Shown: in pieces, positions 42,554 through 49,937 of the stretch
Position numbering within the stretch: the stretch's first letter is position 1
Layout of the letters: each line of letters opens with the position of its first letter
Source: an uncultured Clostridia bacterium
GTDB lineage: Bacteria; Bacillota; Clostridia; Christensenellales; UBA1750
Direction: 5' to 3'
Length of the DNA stretch: 50,920 bases
Assembly (NCBI GenBank): GCA_947625765.1
Contig: CANQPP010000014.1
Coordinates: 1-50,920 of the forward strand
Position numbers and translations under genes: made by a program
The notes under the pieces: generated by a model
Told to the model about the DNA's origin: nothing
Seen by the model: only the letters and a program-made list of their open reading frames with translations
Databases searched by the model: none

Positions 42554-43324
42554 ATGGGAACGCCGCAAAGACCGACCTTTTTGAGCTATGAAAAGCCGCC
42601 GCTCACCGCCATGATCCTGCGGGAAACGCCAAAGGATTGCATCGCCGCCATCCGGGCTTCCCTGCAGGACGGCGCGGAGGCGTTCGGCATCCAGATGGAG
42701 TTCCTTAAGCGCGAATATCGGAACGTCGACACGCTGAAACGAATTTTCTTGCACTGCGAGGGCAGGCCGATCTACATCACGAGCTACCGCGGCCGGCACA
42801 GCGAGGGGTATACGGACGAGGAATGCGCTCAGTATCTGCTGCTGGGCCTGCAAGCGGGCGCGACGCTCTGCGACGTGGAGGGCGATCTCTACCACAAGGA
42901 CGCCCACGACATCACCTACGACCCGGAGGCGGTGTTCAGGCAGAAGGCGCTGATCGAGAAGATCCACGAGCTGGGAGGGGAGGCGCTGATCTCCTCCCAC
43001 ATCAACGCATACTTTGACGAGGAACAGGTGCTGTCCCTGGCCAGGGCGCACAGGGAGAGGGGCGCCGACATCTCAAAGATCGTGAACTACGCGCAGACGG
43101 AAGAGCAGCTCATGGCGAACCTTGTCAACATCTGCCGGATGAAGAAGGAGCTGGACTGCAGGTTCCTCCTCCTTGGCAACGGCCCTTACAGCAGGCTGCT
43201 GCGCCGGATCGGGCCGGAGCTGGGCGTGTGCATGTACCTGTGCGTGCAGCGGTACAGCGAGTACGATTTCAGGGAGCAGCCCCTCCTGCGTGCGATGAAG
43301 CTGGCGCGGGAGAATCTGGCCTAA
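42554..43324 (+). CDS. Type I 3-dehydroquinate dehydratase-like TIM-barrel protein
   Basis: 256 residues with GGAGGGG seven bases before the ATG. The layout follows type I dehydroquinase: Glu49 in QMEFLKRE, Arg79 in ITSYRGRHSEG, the catalytic His149 (LISSHIN) and the Schiff-base Lys175 (GADISKIVNYAQTEEQL). The end GPYSRLLRRIGPELG matches the substrate-loop region. Overall similarity is low and the usual ELRxD motif is altered. I infer a lysine-imine dehydratase acting on a dehydroquinate-like 3-oxo compound, not the shikimate pathway enzyme, because no aro gene is near and the context is catabolic. The adjacent oxidoreductases could supply the required ketone. Confidence 0.78.
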   Translation: MGTPQRPTFLSYEKPPLTAMILRETPKDCIAAIRASLQDGAEAFGIQMEFLKREYRNVDTLKRIFLHCEGRPIYITSYRGRHSEGYTDEECAQYLLLGLQAGATLCDVEGDLYHKDAHDITYDPEAVFRQKALIEKIHELGGEALISSHINAYFDEEQVLSLARAHRERGADISKIVNYAQTEEQLMANLVNICRMKKELDCRFLLLGNGPYSRLLRRIGPELGVCMYLCVQRYSEYDFREQPLLRAMKLARENLA

Positions 43325-43376
43325 AGCTGGGACGCTGTGTTGTCTGGCCTGCTTGTAAAGGATGAGGGAAAAAAAG

Positions 43377-44054
43377 ATGGCGATCAAGGTGACGGCCCTC
43401 AAGTACGCGGAGTCTACGCTGCCGCAGAGCAGCGTTTTGCAGGGCGGGGATGCACAAAAGGCGCTGCCGATCTCGTTCATCGTGCACCTCATAGAGACGG
43501 AAGGGAAGCGGATCCTCGCGGACGCGGGCTGCGAGACGATGCCCGGCTTTGACATGCGGCATTTCTGCAGCCCGGTGCAGCTGCTCAAAAGCCTCGGGCT
43601 GCAGCCGGAGGACATCACGGACGTCGTCCTCACCCACGCGCACCACGACCACATCGAGTGCGTGAGGTATTTTGGCCGCGCGCTCATCCACATCCAGAGG
43701 GAGGAGCTCGAGGAAGGCAGGCCGTATATCCCGACTGGGTCCAAGGTGCATGCCTTTGACGAGGAATATGAGGTCTGCCCCGGCGTCCACATCCTTAAGA
43801 TCGGCGGGCACACAAAAGGCTCCTGCATCGTGGAGCTGGAAGCGGCGGGGGAGGAATACATCATCGCCGGGGACGAATGCTACCGCTCGGAATGTTTGGA
43901 AAAGAAAATTCCCACCGGCAGCTCCTATTGCCCGGAGAAAAGCCGGGCGTTCGTCGAAAAATACGGGAGCGGTAGGTATCATGTGCTTCTGTGCCACGAC
44001 GAGAAGCTGCTGCCGGGCCGGAACGGGACGAAGGTGCTGCTCTGCGTGCAGTGA
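43377..44054 (+). CDS. MBL fold metallo-hydrolase
   Basis: 225 residues from the ATG at 43377; GAGGG lies eight bases upstream, whereas the earlier ATG at 43362 has none. The zinc motif HxHxDH is at 87-92 (HAHHDH), a further metal His is in IGGHTKGS near 143, and the bridging Asp is in IIAGDECYR near 166. The layout is that of the AHL-lactonase/glyoxalase II-like metallo-hydrolases that open lactones or thioesters. In this operon a lactonase role on an oxidised sugar intermediate is plausible, by inference only. It lies 52 bases after the dehydroquinase-like gene. Confidence 0.88.
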   Translation: MAIKVTALKYAESTLPQSSVLQGGDAQKALPISFIVHLIETEGKRILADAGCETMPGFDMRHFCSPVQLLKSLGLQPEDITDVVLTHAHHDHIECVRYFGRALIHIQREELEEGRPYIPTGSKVHAFDEEYEVCPGVHILKIGGHTKGSCIVELEAAGEEYIIAGDECYRSECLEKKIPTGSSYCPEKSRAFVEKYGSGRYHVLLCHDEKLLPGRNGTKVLLCVQ

Positions 44055-44080
44055 AGGGCCGAGATATAGGAGATATGGAT

Positions 44081-45100
44081 ATGAAAAACGTATTGTTGAT
44101 CGCGGGCGGAGGGACGCTGGGAAGCTACACCTCTCTGGAGCTGCTGCGCATGGGGCACGCGGTGGACGTGATCGCGCTGGAGCCCTTGCAGTCCTACAAC
44201 CGAAACCTGACCTACATCCGGGAGCGGGTGAGCGACGAGCTGCTTCTGCGCTTATTTAAGGAAAAGCGGTACGACGGGATCGTGGACTTCCTGCACTACC
44301 CGGACGTGGAGGAATGGAAGCCTCGTTTCAAATTGCTGGCGGAGCATACGGAGCGCTATATCTTCCTGTCCTCCTACCGCGTGTATGCGGATGAGGAGCA
44401 TCCCTTAAGGGAGGGCTCGCCCCAGCTCCTGGACGTGTTTGGCCAACAGGGCCTGCTGGCGCACGATAGCTACGGCATCCCGAAATCCCGAGCGGAGCGG
44501 CACATCCGCGCGTCGGCGTACAAAAACTGGACGATCGTGCGGCCGCTGATCTCCTTCTCCCACTTCCGGCTCGACTTGGTGACGCTGTCCGGCTCGCACC
44601 TCCTTCCAAGGGCGCTTGCACACAAGAAGGTGCCGCTCCCGCAGGAGGCCAGAAGACTTACGGCCGGCGTGGGCTGGGCCGGAAACGCGGGAAAGCTGAT
44701 CGCCCGCCTGCTCTTTGCCCCTCAGGCCCGCTGCGAGGATTTCATCGTCGGCAACGATGAGAACCTGACCTGGGAGCAGGTCGCGGACATCTATGCAGAG
44801 CTTATGGGGCTGGAGTTCGTCTGGGTCGGCGCGGAGGACTATCTGCGGGCCTGCACGGGCAATTTCTATTCGGATAGGATCATACTGTACCACGACCGGC
44901 TGTACGACCGCCTGGTTGACAATTCCAAGGTGCGCGCGGCGGCCGGGATGGAGCGGGAGGAGTTCGTGGGCGTTCGGGACGCGCTCATTTACGAGCTGTC
45001 GCAGCTCGGCCCGGATGGAAAGCAGCGCTTCATCGACAACGACCTTTCCCGGCAGATCGGTCGCAGGATGGATGCCTGGCTGGAAGCGCACGGGCTGTGA
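44081..45100 (+). CDS. NAD-dependent epimerase/dehydratase family protein (atypical)
   Basis: 339 residues from the ATG at 44081, with GGAG eight bases upstream; the ATG at 44075 is only two bases from it. The N-terminal Rossmann motif is GGGTLGSYTSLELLRMGH at 10-27 (GGGxxG rather than GxxGxxG). The SDR tyrosine is in SYGIPKSRAE near 132, with Lys in YxxxK form, and IFLSSYRVYAD near 92 precedes it. The C-terminal third (WEQVADIYAELMG, YDRLVDNSKVRAAAG) resembles sugar-nucleotide epimerases. Last gene of the operon. It may epimerise or dehydrate a free sugar acid rather than a nucleotide sugar. Two hairpins follow. Confidence 0.83.
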   Translation: MKNVLLIAGGGTLGSYTSLELLRMGHAVDVIALEPLQSYNRNLTYIRERVSDELLLRLFKEKRYDGIVDFLHYPDVEEWKPRFKLLAEHTERYIFLSSYRVYADEEHPLREGSPQLLDVFGQQGLLAHDSYGIPKSRAERHIRASAYKNWTIVRPLISFSHFRLDLVTLSGSHLLPRALAHKKVPLPQEARRLTAGVGWAGNAGKLIARLLFAPQARCEDFIVGNDENLTWEQVADIYAELMGLEFVWVGAEDYLRACTGNFYSDRIILYHDRLYDRLVDNSKVRAAAGMEREEFVGVRDALIYELSQLGPDGKQRFIDNDLSRQIGRRMDAWLEAHGL

Positions 45101-45122
45101 AACGCGAGAGGGCTTAAGTAAA

Positions 45123-45187
45123 CAAAAAGGGGCCTTTGGCCCCAACAAAGAGACCGCCCCGCCGCAGAAGATGCGGTCGGGCGGTCT
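45123..45187 (-). terminator. Tandem hairpins ending rpsF-ssb-rpsR and the convergent operon
   Basis: On the minus strand a stem AGACCGCCC/GGGCGGTCT (45187-45151) is followed by a second stem GGGGCC/GGCCCC (45143-45129) and TTTTT. Confidence 0.7.
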
Positions 45188-45219
45188 TGCACGTTTTCGG
45201 TTTGCCCTTCCCTCCGGGA

Positions 45220-45474
45220 TCAGTCGGAGGTGTAGGGGAGCAGCGCCACGTGGCGGGCGCGCTTGATGGCGATGGACAGCTGGCGCTGATGCTTGGCGCA
45301 GTTGCCGCTCATGCGGCGGGGCAGGATCTTGCCGCGCTCGGTCACGAAGCGGCGGAGCCTGTTGAGGTCCTTATAGTCGATCTCGACCACCTTGTCCACG
45401 CAGAACTGGCAGACCTTGCGGCGGGGCTTGCGTCCACGGGGACGGCGTACCCTTTCGCCTCTATCCTCAGACAT
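45220..45474 (-). CDS. rpsR: 30S ribosomal protein S18
   Basis: 84 residues. S18 binds S6 on the platform of the small subunit. CQFCVDK near 22-28 and NCAKHQR near 58-64 form a Cys-x2-Cys/Cys-x2-His set, so this is the zinc-binding (C+) form. The core [24 protein letters not shown] is typical. AGGAGG is nine bases before the ATG. It is the last gene of the conserved rpsF-ssb-rpsR operon, 26 bases after ssb. Confidence 0.97.
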   Translation of the reverse strand: MSEDRGERVRRPRGRKPRRKVCQFCVDKVVEIDYKDLNRLRRFVTERGKILPRRMSGNCAKHQRQLSIAIKRARHVALLPYTSD

Positions 45475-45500
45475 GGGATGTTTCCTCCTTTAAGTGTGAT

Positions 45501-45950
45501 TCAGAATGGGAGCTCGTCGTCGTCCACCTGGGTAAAGCCCTGGCCGGTGAAGTCGTTTGCGGGCTCCTGGCTGCGCGCCTGCTGAGGCGCGCCGTAGCCG
45601 CCGGCGTTGCTGTTGCTGCCGCCGTCCTGGCTGGGCCGACTGTCCGCGAACTCCACCTCGTCCGCGACGATCTCCGTCACGGTGCGCTTGGTGCCGTCCT
45701 TCGCCTCGTAGCTGCGGTTCTGCAGGGAACCCACCACGGCGATCCTGCGGCCCTTGGAAAAGTACCGGCTCACGAAGTCGGCGCTCTGCCTCCAGGCGAC
45801 CACGTCGAAGAAGTCGGATTCCCGCACGCCCTGCGCGTTGGCGAACCTGCGGGAGACCGCGATGCGGAAGGTGCAGACGGAGACGCCGCTCTGCGTGGTG
45901 CGCAGCTCGGGGTCCTTCGTCAGATTCCCGATGAGGATGACTTTATTCAC
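45501..45950 (-). CDS. ssb: Single-stranded DNA-binding protein
   Basis: 149 residues from a GTG at 45950, preceded by AGGAAGGCAGG. It coats single-stranded DNA during replication, repair and recombination. The OB-fold opens with NKVILIGNLTKDPELRTT and includes FFDVVAWRQSADFVSRYFSKGRRIAVVGSLQ; a Gly/Asn/Gln-rich linker begins near 112. The C-terminal tip is acidic and ends DDDELPF, the protein-interaction tail. It lies between rpsF and rpsR, the standard Gram-positive order. Confidence 0.97.
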   Translation of the reverse strand: MNKVILIGNLTKDPELRTTQSGVSVCTFRIAVSRRFANAQGVRESDFFDVVAWRQSADFVSRYFSKGRRIAVVGSLQNRSYEAKDGTKRTVTEIVADEVEFADSRPSQDGGSNSNAGGYGAPQQARSQEPANDFTGQGFTQVDDDELPF

Positions 45951-45978
45951 TGACGGACACCTGCCTTCCTGTCTCGGG

Positions 45979-46266
45979 TCAGTCCGCCAAGCGGGTGACC
46001 AGGTAGCGCATGATCTGATCGGAGATCTGCATGTTGCGCTCCAGCTCGCGGGGGAACTCGGGAGCGGCGGTCATGTGCAGCAGCACATAGTACCCTTCGT
46101 TCTTGAAGTTGATGGGATAGGCCAGACGGCGCTTGCCCCATTCCTCGACCTTGTCCACGGTGCCGCCGTTGCCGGTGATGATGCCGGAAAAGCGATCGAT
46201 CAGCTCCTTGCGGGGCTCATCTTCCACGTTGGGGTCGATCACATAGAGGACCTCGTACTTGTTCAT
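45979..46266 (-). CDS. rpsF: 30S ribosomal protein S6
   Basis: 95 residues from the ATG at 46266; GGGAGG lies eleven bases upstream, while a GTG four codons earlier overlaps it. NKYEVLYVIDPN at the start and WGKRRLAYPINFKNEGYYVLLHM in the middle are diagnostic for S6. S6 forms a heterodimer with S18 before binding 16S rRNA. Promoter at 46388-46416, with a structured leader between. First gene of the operon with ssb and rpsR. Confidence 0.97.
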   Translation of the reverse strand: MNKYEVLYVIDPNVEDEPRKELIDRFSGIITGNGGTVDKVEEWGKRRLAYPINFKNEGYYVLLHMTAAPEFPRELERNMQISDQIMRYLVTRLAD

Positions 46267-46387
46267 GAGTGGTTTCACCTCCCTTTGGACTTGAACGGCG
46301 CGGCTTTCTCATGCCGCGCAAGGTGTGAAGTCGATGTTCGCGGGCGCCCTTACGGTCAACGCGCAGGCCGCGCGCCCACGGACTACT
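46267..46387 (-). promoter_or_regulatory. Structured leader of the rpsF operon
   Basis: Two hairpins on the minus strand: GGGCGC with GCGCCC (near 46365-46340), and GCGCGGC with GCCGCGC (46319-46298). S6:S18 autoregulatory leaders are known in front of rpsF; I cannot confirm the CCG bulge motif by eye. Confidence 0.4.
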
Positions 46388-46416
46388 ATTCTAACATAGT
46401 TCGGCTTTTCTGGCAA
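46388..46416 (-). promoter_or_regulatory. Promoter of rpsF-ssb-rpsR
   Basis: TTGCCA, a 17-base spacer and TAGAAT on the minus strand, about 120 bases before the rpsF start. Confidence 0.7.
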
Positions 46417-46474
46417 GCGCCGCCGCGCGTTAAATCTTCTGGGCGGCGGGGAAAAACGCGCTTTGCAGGCAGGA

Positions 46475-47242
46475 TCAAAGCTCGAAGTCCACGTGCACGG
46501 GGGAGTGGTCGGTGGCGTCCAAAACGTCCTGGTCCTCCACGACCACCTGCCGCAGGAGCTTCTGGTCAGAAAAGCCCACCACGTGGTCGATGGAGCGGCG
46601 GTAGTCATCCCCGGTGCGGCTGCCGTGGTAGAGCCCGTCCTCTCCGCGCTTGGGGTCGCCGTGGTGGGAGGAAACGGGGGAAAAGTCCGCTGTGAGCTCG
46701 TAGGAGGTCAGGATGCCGCGCTTCTTCAGCGTCTCCAGCGCGTCGCTGCCCAGGCGGCAGTTTAGGTCCCCAAAGGCGAAGACGGGGATGGAATAGTGGG
46801 CGCGGATGGCCTCCATGCGCGCGGACAATTGCAGCGCGTTCTTTACGCGGATGCGCTCGTGCTCCTCGCCGTTCATCCACCAGAAGTGCGTGTTGCATAC
46901 GCCCACGCAGCGCTGCGTTTCCTTTTCGCGCAGCACCGCCCAGGTGATGCCCTTGGACTTGTCCGACGTCTCGGTGTACAGCTCCCAGCCCCGGGCCAGC
47001 AGGTCAAAGCGGGCGGTCCTAAACAGCAGGGGCGTGTAGTTGAGCGTGTCGCCCTCGACCAGCGTGTATTCCCCGGCGAGGTCGGGGAACAGGCGGCTTT
47101 CGTACCAGCCCGGCGTGATCTCCTGCACGCCCAACACATCCGGCGCATAGCGCAGCGCCGTGTCGCGGATGCCCGGCAGCCTCTCCTCCACGGGGTTGCC
47201 GAAGTAGTCGCCCCAGATGTTGCTCGTCATGATGCGGATCAT
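46475..47242 (-). CDS. Endonuclease/exonuclease/phosphatase family protein
   Basis: 255 residues from the ATG at 47242 with GGAGAAGG just upstream. The EEP fold is complete: TSNIWGDYFGNP at the start (Asn), VQEIT near 40 (metal Glu), NTHFWW near 116, FGDLNCRLGS near 160 (Asp/Asn), RSIDHVVG near 219 and the terminal SPVHVDF preceded by Asp (TDHSPVH). Family members hydrolyse phosphodiester or phosphate ester bonds in DNA, inositol phosphates or lipids. There is no signal peptide. It is monocistronic and I cannot choose a substrate. A small leader hairpin (GGCGCTT with AAGCGCC, 47280-47262) precedes the ribosome binding site. Confidence 0.88.
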   Translation of the reverse strand: MIRIMTSNIWGDYFGNPVEERLPGIRDTALRYAPDVLGVQEITPGWYESRLFPDLAGEYTLVEGDTLNYTPLLFRTARFDLLARGWELYTETSDKSKGITWAVLREKETQRCVGVCNTHFWWMNGEEHERIRVKNALQLSARMEAIRAHYSIPVFAFGDLNCRLGSDALETLKKRGILTSYELTADFSPVSSHHGDPKRGEDGLYHGSRTGDDYRRSIDHVVGFSDQKLLRQVVVEDQDVLDATDHSPVHVDFEL

Positions 47243-47286
47243 GGTCCTTCTCCTTTCCATAGGCGCTTTTTTCAAGCGCCGACTCC

Positions 47287-47292
47287 ATTATA
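47287..47292 (-). promoter_or_regulatory. -10 box of the EEP-family gene
   Basis: TATAAT on the minus strand, 45 bases before the ATG. No good -35 is seen at the right distance. Confidence 0.4.
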
Positions 47293-47317
47293 CAGGAGAA
47301 GGCGGAAAAAGGGTATC

Positions 47318-47364
47318 ACAAAAATGCGGGCCCGGGGAGCGAAATGCGCCGTCCCGGGCCCGCG
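47318..47364 (-). terminator. Terminator of the LysM gene
   Basis: GCGGGCCCGGG (47363-47353) and CCCGGGCCCGC (47336-47326) form an 11-bp GC stem on the minus strand, followed by ATTTTTG. Confidence 0.85.
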
Positions 47365-47394
47365 CTATATAAAAGGAAAGGAACCAACTATTTT

Positions 47395-48375
47395 TTAAGT
47401 ATTGGGCAGGTAGACCGTCTTTCCCGCGGCGAAATCGGAAGGGGACAGGCAGGGGTTGAGCAGCAGCAGCGACGCCACGGAAACGGAGTGCGCCAGCGCC
47501 AGGCTCTGCAGGCTGTCGCCCTCCTGCAGGGTCGTGCCGGGCGCGCAGGGGCCGCCTTTTTCGGGCACGCACAGCGTCTGCCCGGGCCGCAGGGCCAGCA
47601 GGTCCACGCCCTTGTTGGCCGCGGAGAGGGCGGCGAAGGAGAGGTCGTAGCGGGTCAGGAAGTCCACGAAGCCGGCTCCCGCGGGCACGCGCACCTTCTT
47701 GACGCAGCCGGAAGCGCCGGTATTGGCGCCGTCGTTGCTGCCGGTGCCGCCGGTGCTGCCACAGCTCCCGCCGCAGGAGGCGGGCACGCGGGCGGGCAGG
47801 CAGAGCAGCGCGCCGATGGTCAGGTTGCCGGGGTCTACGCCGGGGTTTAAGTCCACCAGGGCGGAGAGGCGCACGCCCAGCCGCCGGGCGATGCGCTCCA
47901 GCGTGTCGCCCGCGGCGATGCGGTAGTAGCGGCCGGAGGCGCAGGCGGGCGGCTCGGTGTCGCCGACGATCTCATCGGGGGCGGGCTTTTCCTCCTCGGA
48001 ATGGGTCTGGTCGGGAGCCTCCGGCTCGGCGGGGGTCTCCGCGCCGTCCTCGCCGATCTCGCCGTCGGAGACGGGCGGCTCGGCCGGGGTCTCGTCGGAA
48101 GAGGCATCCTCCGGCGCATCCTCGCCGTCCGCGGGGGCGGGCACGCAGAGTATGTCGCCCGTGCGGTAGTAGAAGGGGTTCACGTTCGGGTTGTACAGCA
48201 GCAGCTCGTTGAGGGTCAGCCCGTAGGCGTGCGCCACGGAGCGCAGCGTCTCGCCCGAGCGCAGGGCGTGGGAAACGAAGCCGTCGGGACAGGCGGCCGT
48301 CTGTCCGCCGCTGGTGGCGGGCATGGAGCCCAGCAGGGCGTCGGCGTCCTCGCGGGTGTATGTACGTTCGGTCAT
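47395..48375 (-). CDS. LysM-repeat protein without signal peptide
   Basis: 326 residues from the ATG at 48375 (GGAGAGAGG upstream). Four LysM modules: about 34-78 (HALRSGETLRSVAHAYGLTLNELLLYNP), 149-192 (YRIAAGDTLERIARRLGVRLSALVDLNP), 225-267 (degenerate, VRVPAGAGFVDFLTRYDLSFAALSAAN) and 280-326. A Pro/Glu/Asp-rich acidic linker lies between the first two, and a Gly/Ser/Cys stretch (CGGSCGSTGG) after the second. LysM binds N-acetylglucosamine in peptidoglycan. Neither a signal peptide nor a membrane helix is seen, so the protein is likely made in the mother cell and placed on the spore (like SafA), or exported by another route. The catalytic domain common to secreted LysM enzymes is absent. 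Confidence 0.83.
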   Translation of the reverse strand: MTERTYTREDADALLGSMPATSGGQTAACPDGFVSHALRSGETLRSVAHAYGLTLNELLLYNPNVNPFYYRTGDILCVPAPADGEDAPEDASSDETPAEPPVSDGEIGEDGAETPAEPEAPDQTHSEEEKPAPDEIVGDTEPPACASGRYYRIAAGDTLERIARRLGVRLSALVDLNPGVDPGNLTIGALLCLPARVPASCGGSCGSTGGTGSNDGANTGASGCVKKVRVPAGAGFVDFLTRYDLSFAALSAANKGVDLLALRPGQTLCVPEKGGPCAPGTTLQEGDSLQSLALAHSVSVASLLLLNPCLSPSDFAAGKTVYLPNT

Positions 48376-48510
48376 GAAAGCCTCTCTCCTTTCTCGTGGG
48401 GGTCCGCTGGCAGTGTATGAAGCCGCGCCCATCCGCGGTGCCTGGCCATTGGGAGAGAAAAAACGACGAAGCGCGCAATAGCCGCGCAAAAACAAGGCGA
48501 AACGCATGGA

Positions 48511-48539
48511 AAAATCGGAAACATAGTATTTCCGATTTT
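48511..48539. repeat. 11-bp perfect inverted repeat
   Basis: AAAATCGGAAA and TTTCCGATTTT are separated by seven bases. It could be an operator or a weak bidirectional terminator. Confidence 0.55.
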
Positions 48540-48700
48540 CGTTACCGGCAAACTATCCAATATCCACAAAATAAAAGAAGCGGAATTGGGCAGAAAATAT
48601 GAAAGCTGCAAGCGGGCCTGCGAAATAAAATTTCGGGGATGAAAGGCCTTTTTTCGGGAACGGAACAAAAACACGCCCGTAAACATACAGGCATGTATAT

Positions 48701-48726
48701 TTATGAACAAACAATGAAGTTCATAA
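48701..48726. repeat. Inverted repeat TTATGAAC/GTTCATAA
   Basis: Eight-base perfect arms with a ten-base spacer. A further TTATGAAT copy lies at 48750. Possible activator or repressor half-sites for the sugar operon. Confidence 0.5.
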
Positions 48727-48875
48727 CGATATGCACATATTTGAACGATTTATGAATATGAAATATCGTTTTTAGTATCATACACAAAAACGCCAAAAAT
48801 CCAAAAAGCGGGGAATAAAAGGTTTTTTTGAAGCTATTTACGCAAGCGCGGGATCACATAAACCATAAAATTGCA

Positions 48876-48904
48876 TTGACAAAACCGACTGGGGGGGGTA
48901 TACT
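48876..48904 (+). promoter_or_regulatory. Strong promoter of the sugar ABC operon with a G8 tract in the spacer
   Basis: TTGACA (48876-48881), a 17-base spacer and TATACT (48899-48904). Eight consecutive G (48891-48898) end the spacer directly before the -10 box. Confidence 0.85.
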
Positions 48905-48983
48905 GTTTTTAACAAGATCGAAACTCGGGCTCAAAATGTGTCCGAAACAAAAACGAAGGTACTATGAAGAAGGAGGGAAGCCC

Positions 48984-49925
48984 GTGACCGTCGTACAGCG
49001 CCACAACAACCAACGCAGCGTCTGGAAGCGCATGTGGGATTTCAAATGGATCTACCTCATGCTGCTGCCGGCCCTTGTTTTTTTTCTGATTTTTAAGTAC
49101 GTACCCATGTACGGTATCCAGCTGGCCTTTAAGGACTACGTGCTCGCCGGCATCAACGCCAGCCCCTGGAACAATTTCGAGCACTTCAAGTTCATGATGC
49201 TGGAGCCCGGCTTCATCCCCTCCCTGCGCAACACGCTGATCATTTCCTTCATGCGCATCGTGGTGGGCTTCCCCTTCCCCATCATCCTGGCCTTGCTCAT
49301 CAACGAGATGTACAACGCCAAGTACCGCCGCGTGCTGCAGACGATCTACACCTTCCCCCACTTCTTGAGCTGGGTCCTGCTGGCCGGCATCATGTTGAAC
49401 CTGCTGGGTTCCAACGGCATGGTCCGCAAGGTGGTGGCGATGTTCAACCCCGCCGCGTCTCAGAGCTGGGACCTGCTCTACAACGGCGACGCCTTCCGCT
49501 GGCTGCTGGTCCTGACCGACATCTGGAAGGAAGCCGGCTGGGGCACCATCATCTACCTGGCCTCCATCGCGGGCATCGACCAGTCGCTGTATGAGGCGGC
49601 CATGATCGACGGCTGCAACCGCTGGCAGAACATGTGGTACATCACGCTGCCCGGCATCATCAACATGATCGCCATCCAGTTCGTCCTGCGCGTGGGCTCC
49701 ATCATGGAAGGCGGCTTCGACCAGGTCTTCAACATGTATTCCCCGCCCGTGTTTGACAAGGGCGACATCATCGACACCTACATCTACCGCCTGTCCTTCC
49801 AGGCCGCCAACGTGGACTTCGGCTTCCCCACCGCCGTGGGCCTGTTCAAGAACGTCATCAACTTTATCCTTCTGATCACGGCCAACTCCGTGACCAAGGC
49901 CCTTGGCCAGGAAACCATTTTGTAA
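48984..49925 (+). CDS. Carbohydrate ABC transporter permease, LplB/MalF type
   Basis: 313 residues from a GTG at 48984, with GGAGGGAAG five to eight bases upstream; an in-frame ATG at 48936 has no ribosome binding site. Six membrane segments. The LplB-type opening WIYLMLLPALVFFLIFKYVPMYGIQLAFKDY and the EAA loop YEAAMIDGCNRWQNMWYITLPGI near residue 211 are diagnostic of CUT1 importers for oligosaccharides. It forms a heterodimer with the next gene's product. The ATPase (MsmX-type) is often encoded elsewhere and is not in the window. The gene is 12 bases before the second permease gene. Confidence 0.93.
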   Translation: MTVVQRHNNQRSVWKRMWDFKWIYLMLLPALVFFLIFKYVPMYGIQLAFKDYVLAGINASPWNNFEHFKFMMLEPGFIPSLRNTLIISFMRIVVGFPFPIILALLINEMYNAKYRRVLQTIYTFPHFLSWVLLAGIMLNLLGSNGMVRKVVAMFNPAASQSWDLLYNGDAFRWLLVLTDIWKEAGWGTIIYLASIAGIDQSLYEAAMIDGCNRWQNMWYITLPGIINMIAIQFVLRVGSIMEGGFDQVFNMYSPPVFDKGDIIDTYIYRLSFQAANVDFGFPTAVGLFKNVINFILLITANSVTKALGQETIL

Positions 49926-49937
49926 GGAGGTGTACCC

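Larger units (their letters stand above)
48376..48875. other. 500-base AT-rich regulatory region upstream of the sugar ABC operon
   Basis: No gene is supported. It contains an 11-bp inverted repeat (48511-48539), a cluster of TTATGAA motifs (48700-48768), and CGATAT/ATATCG arms at 48727-48768. The base composition is much lower in GC than the coding regions. It separates the divergent LysM gene and the permease promoter. Confidence 0.5.

Noticed and set aside
44081-45100. Nucleotide-sugar epimerase for capsule synthesis
   Set aside because: No glycosyltransferase or other capsule genes are near and the cofactor motif is atypical; the catabolic operon context fits better.
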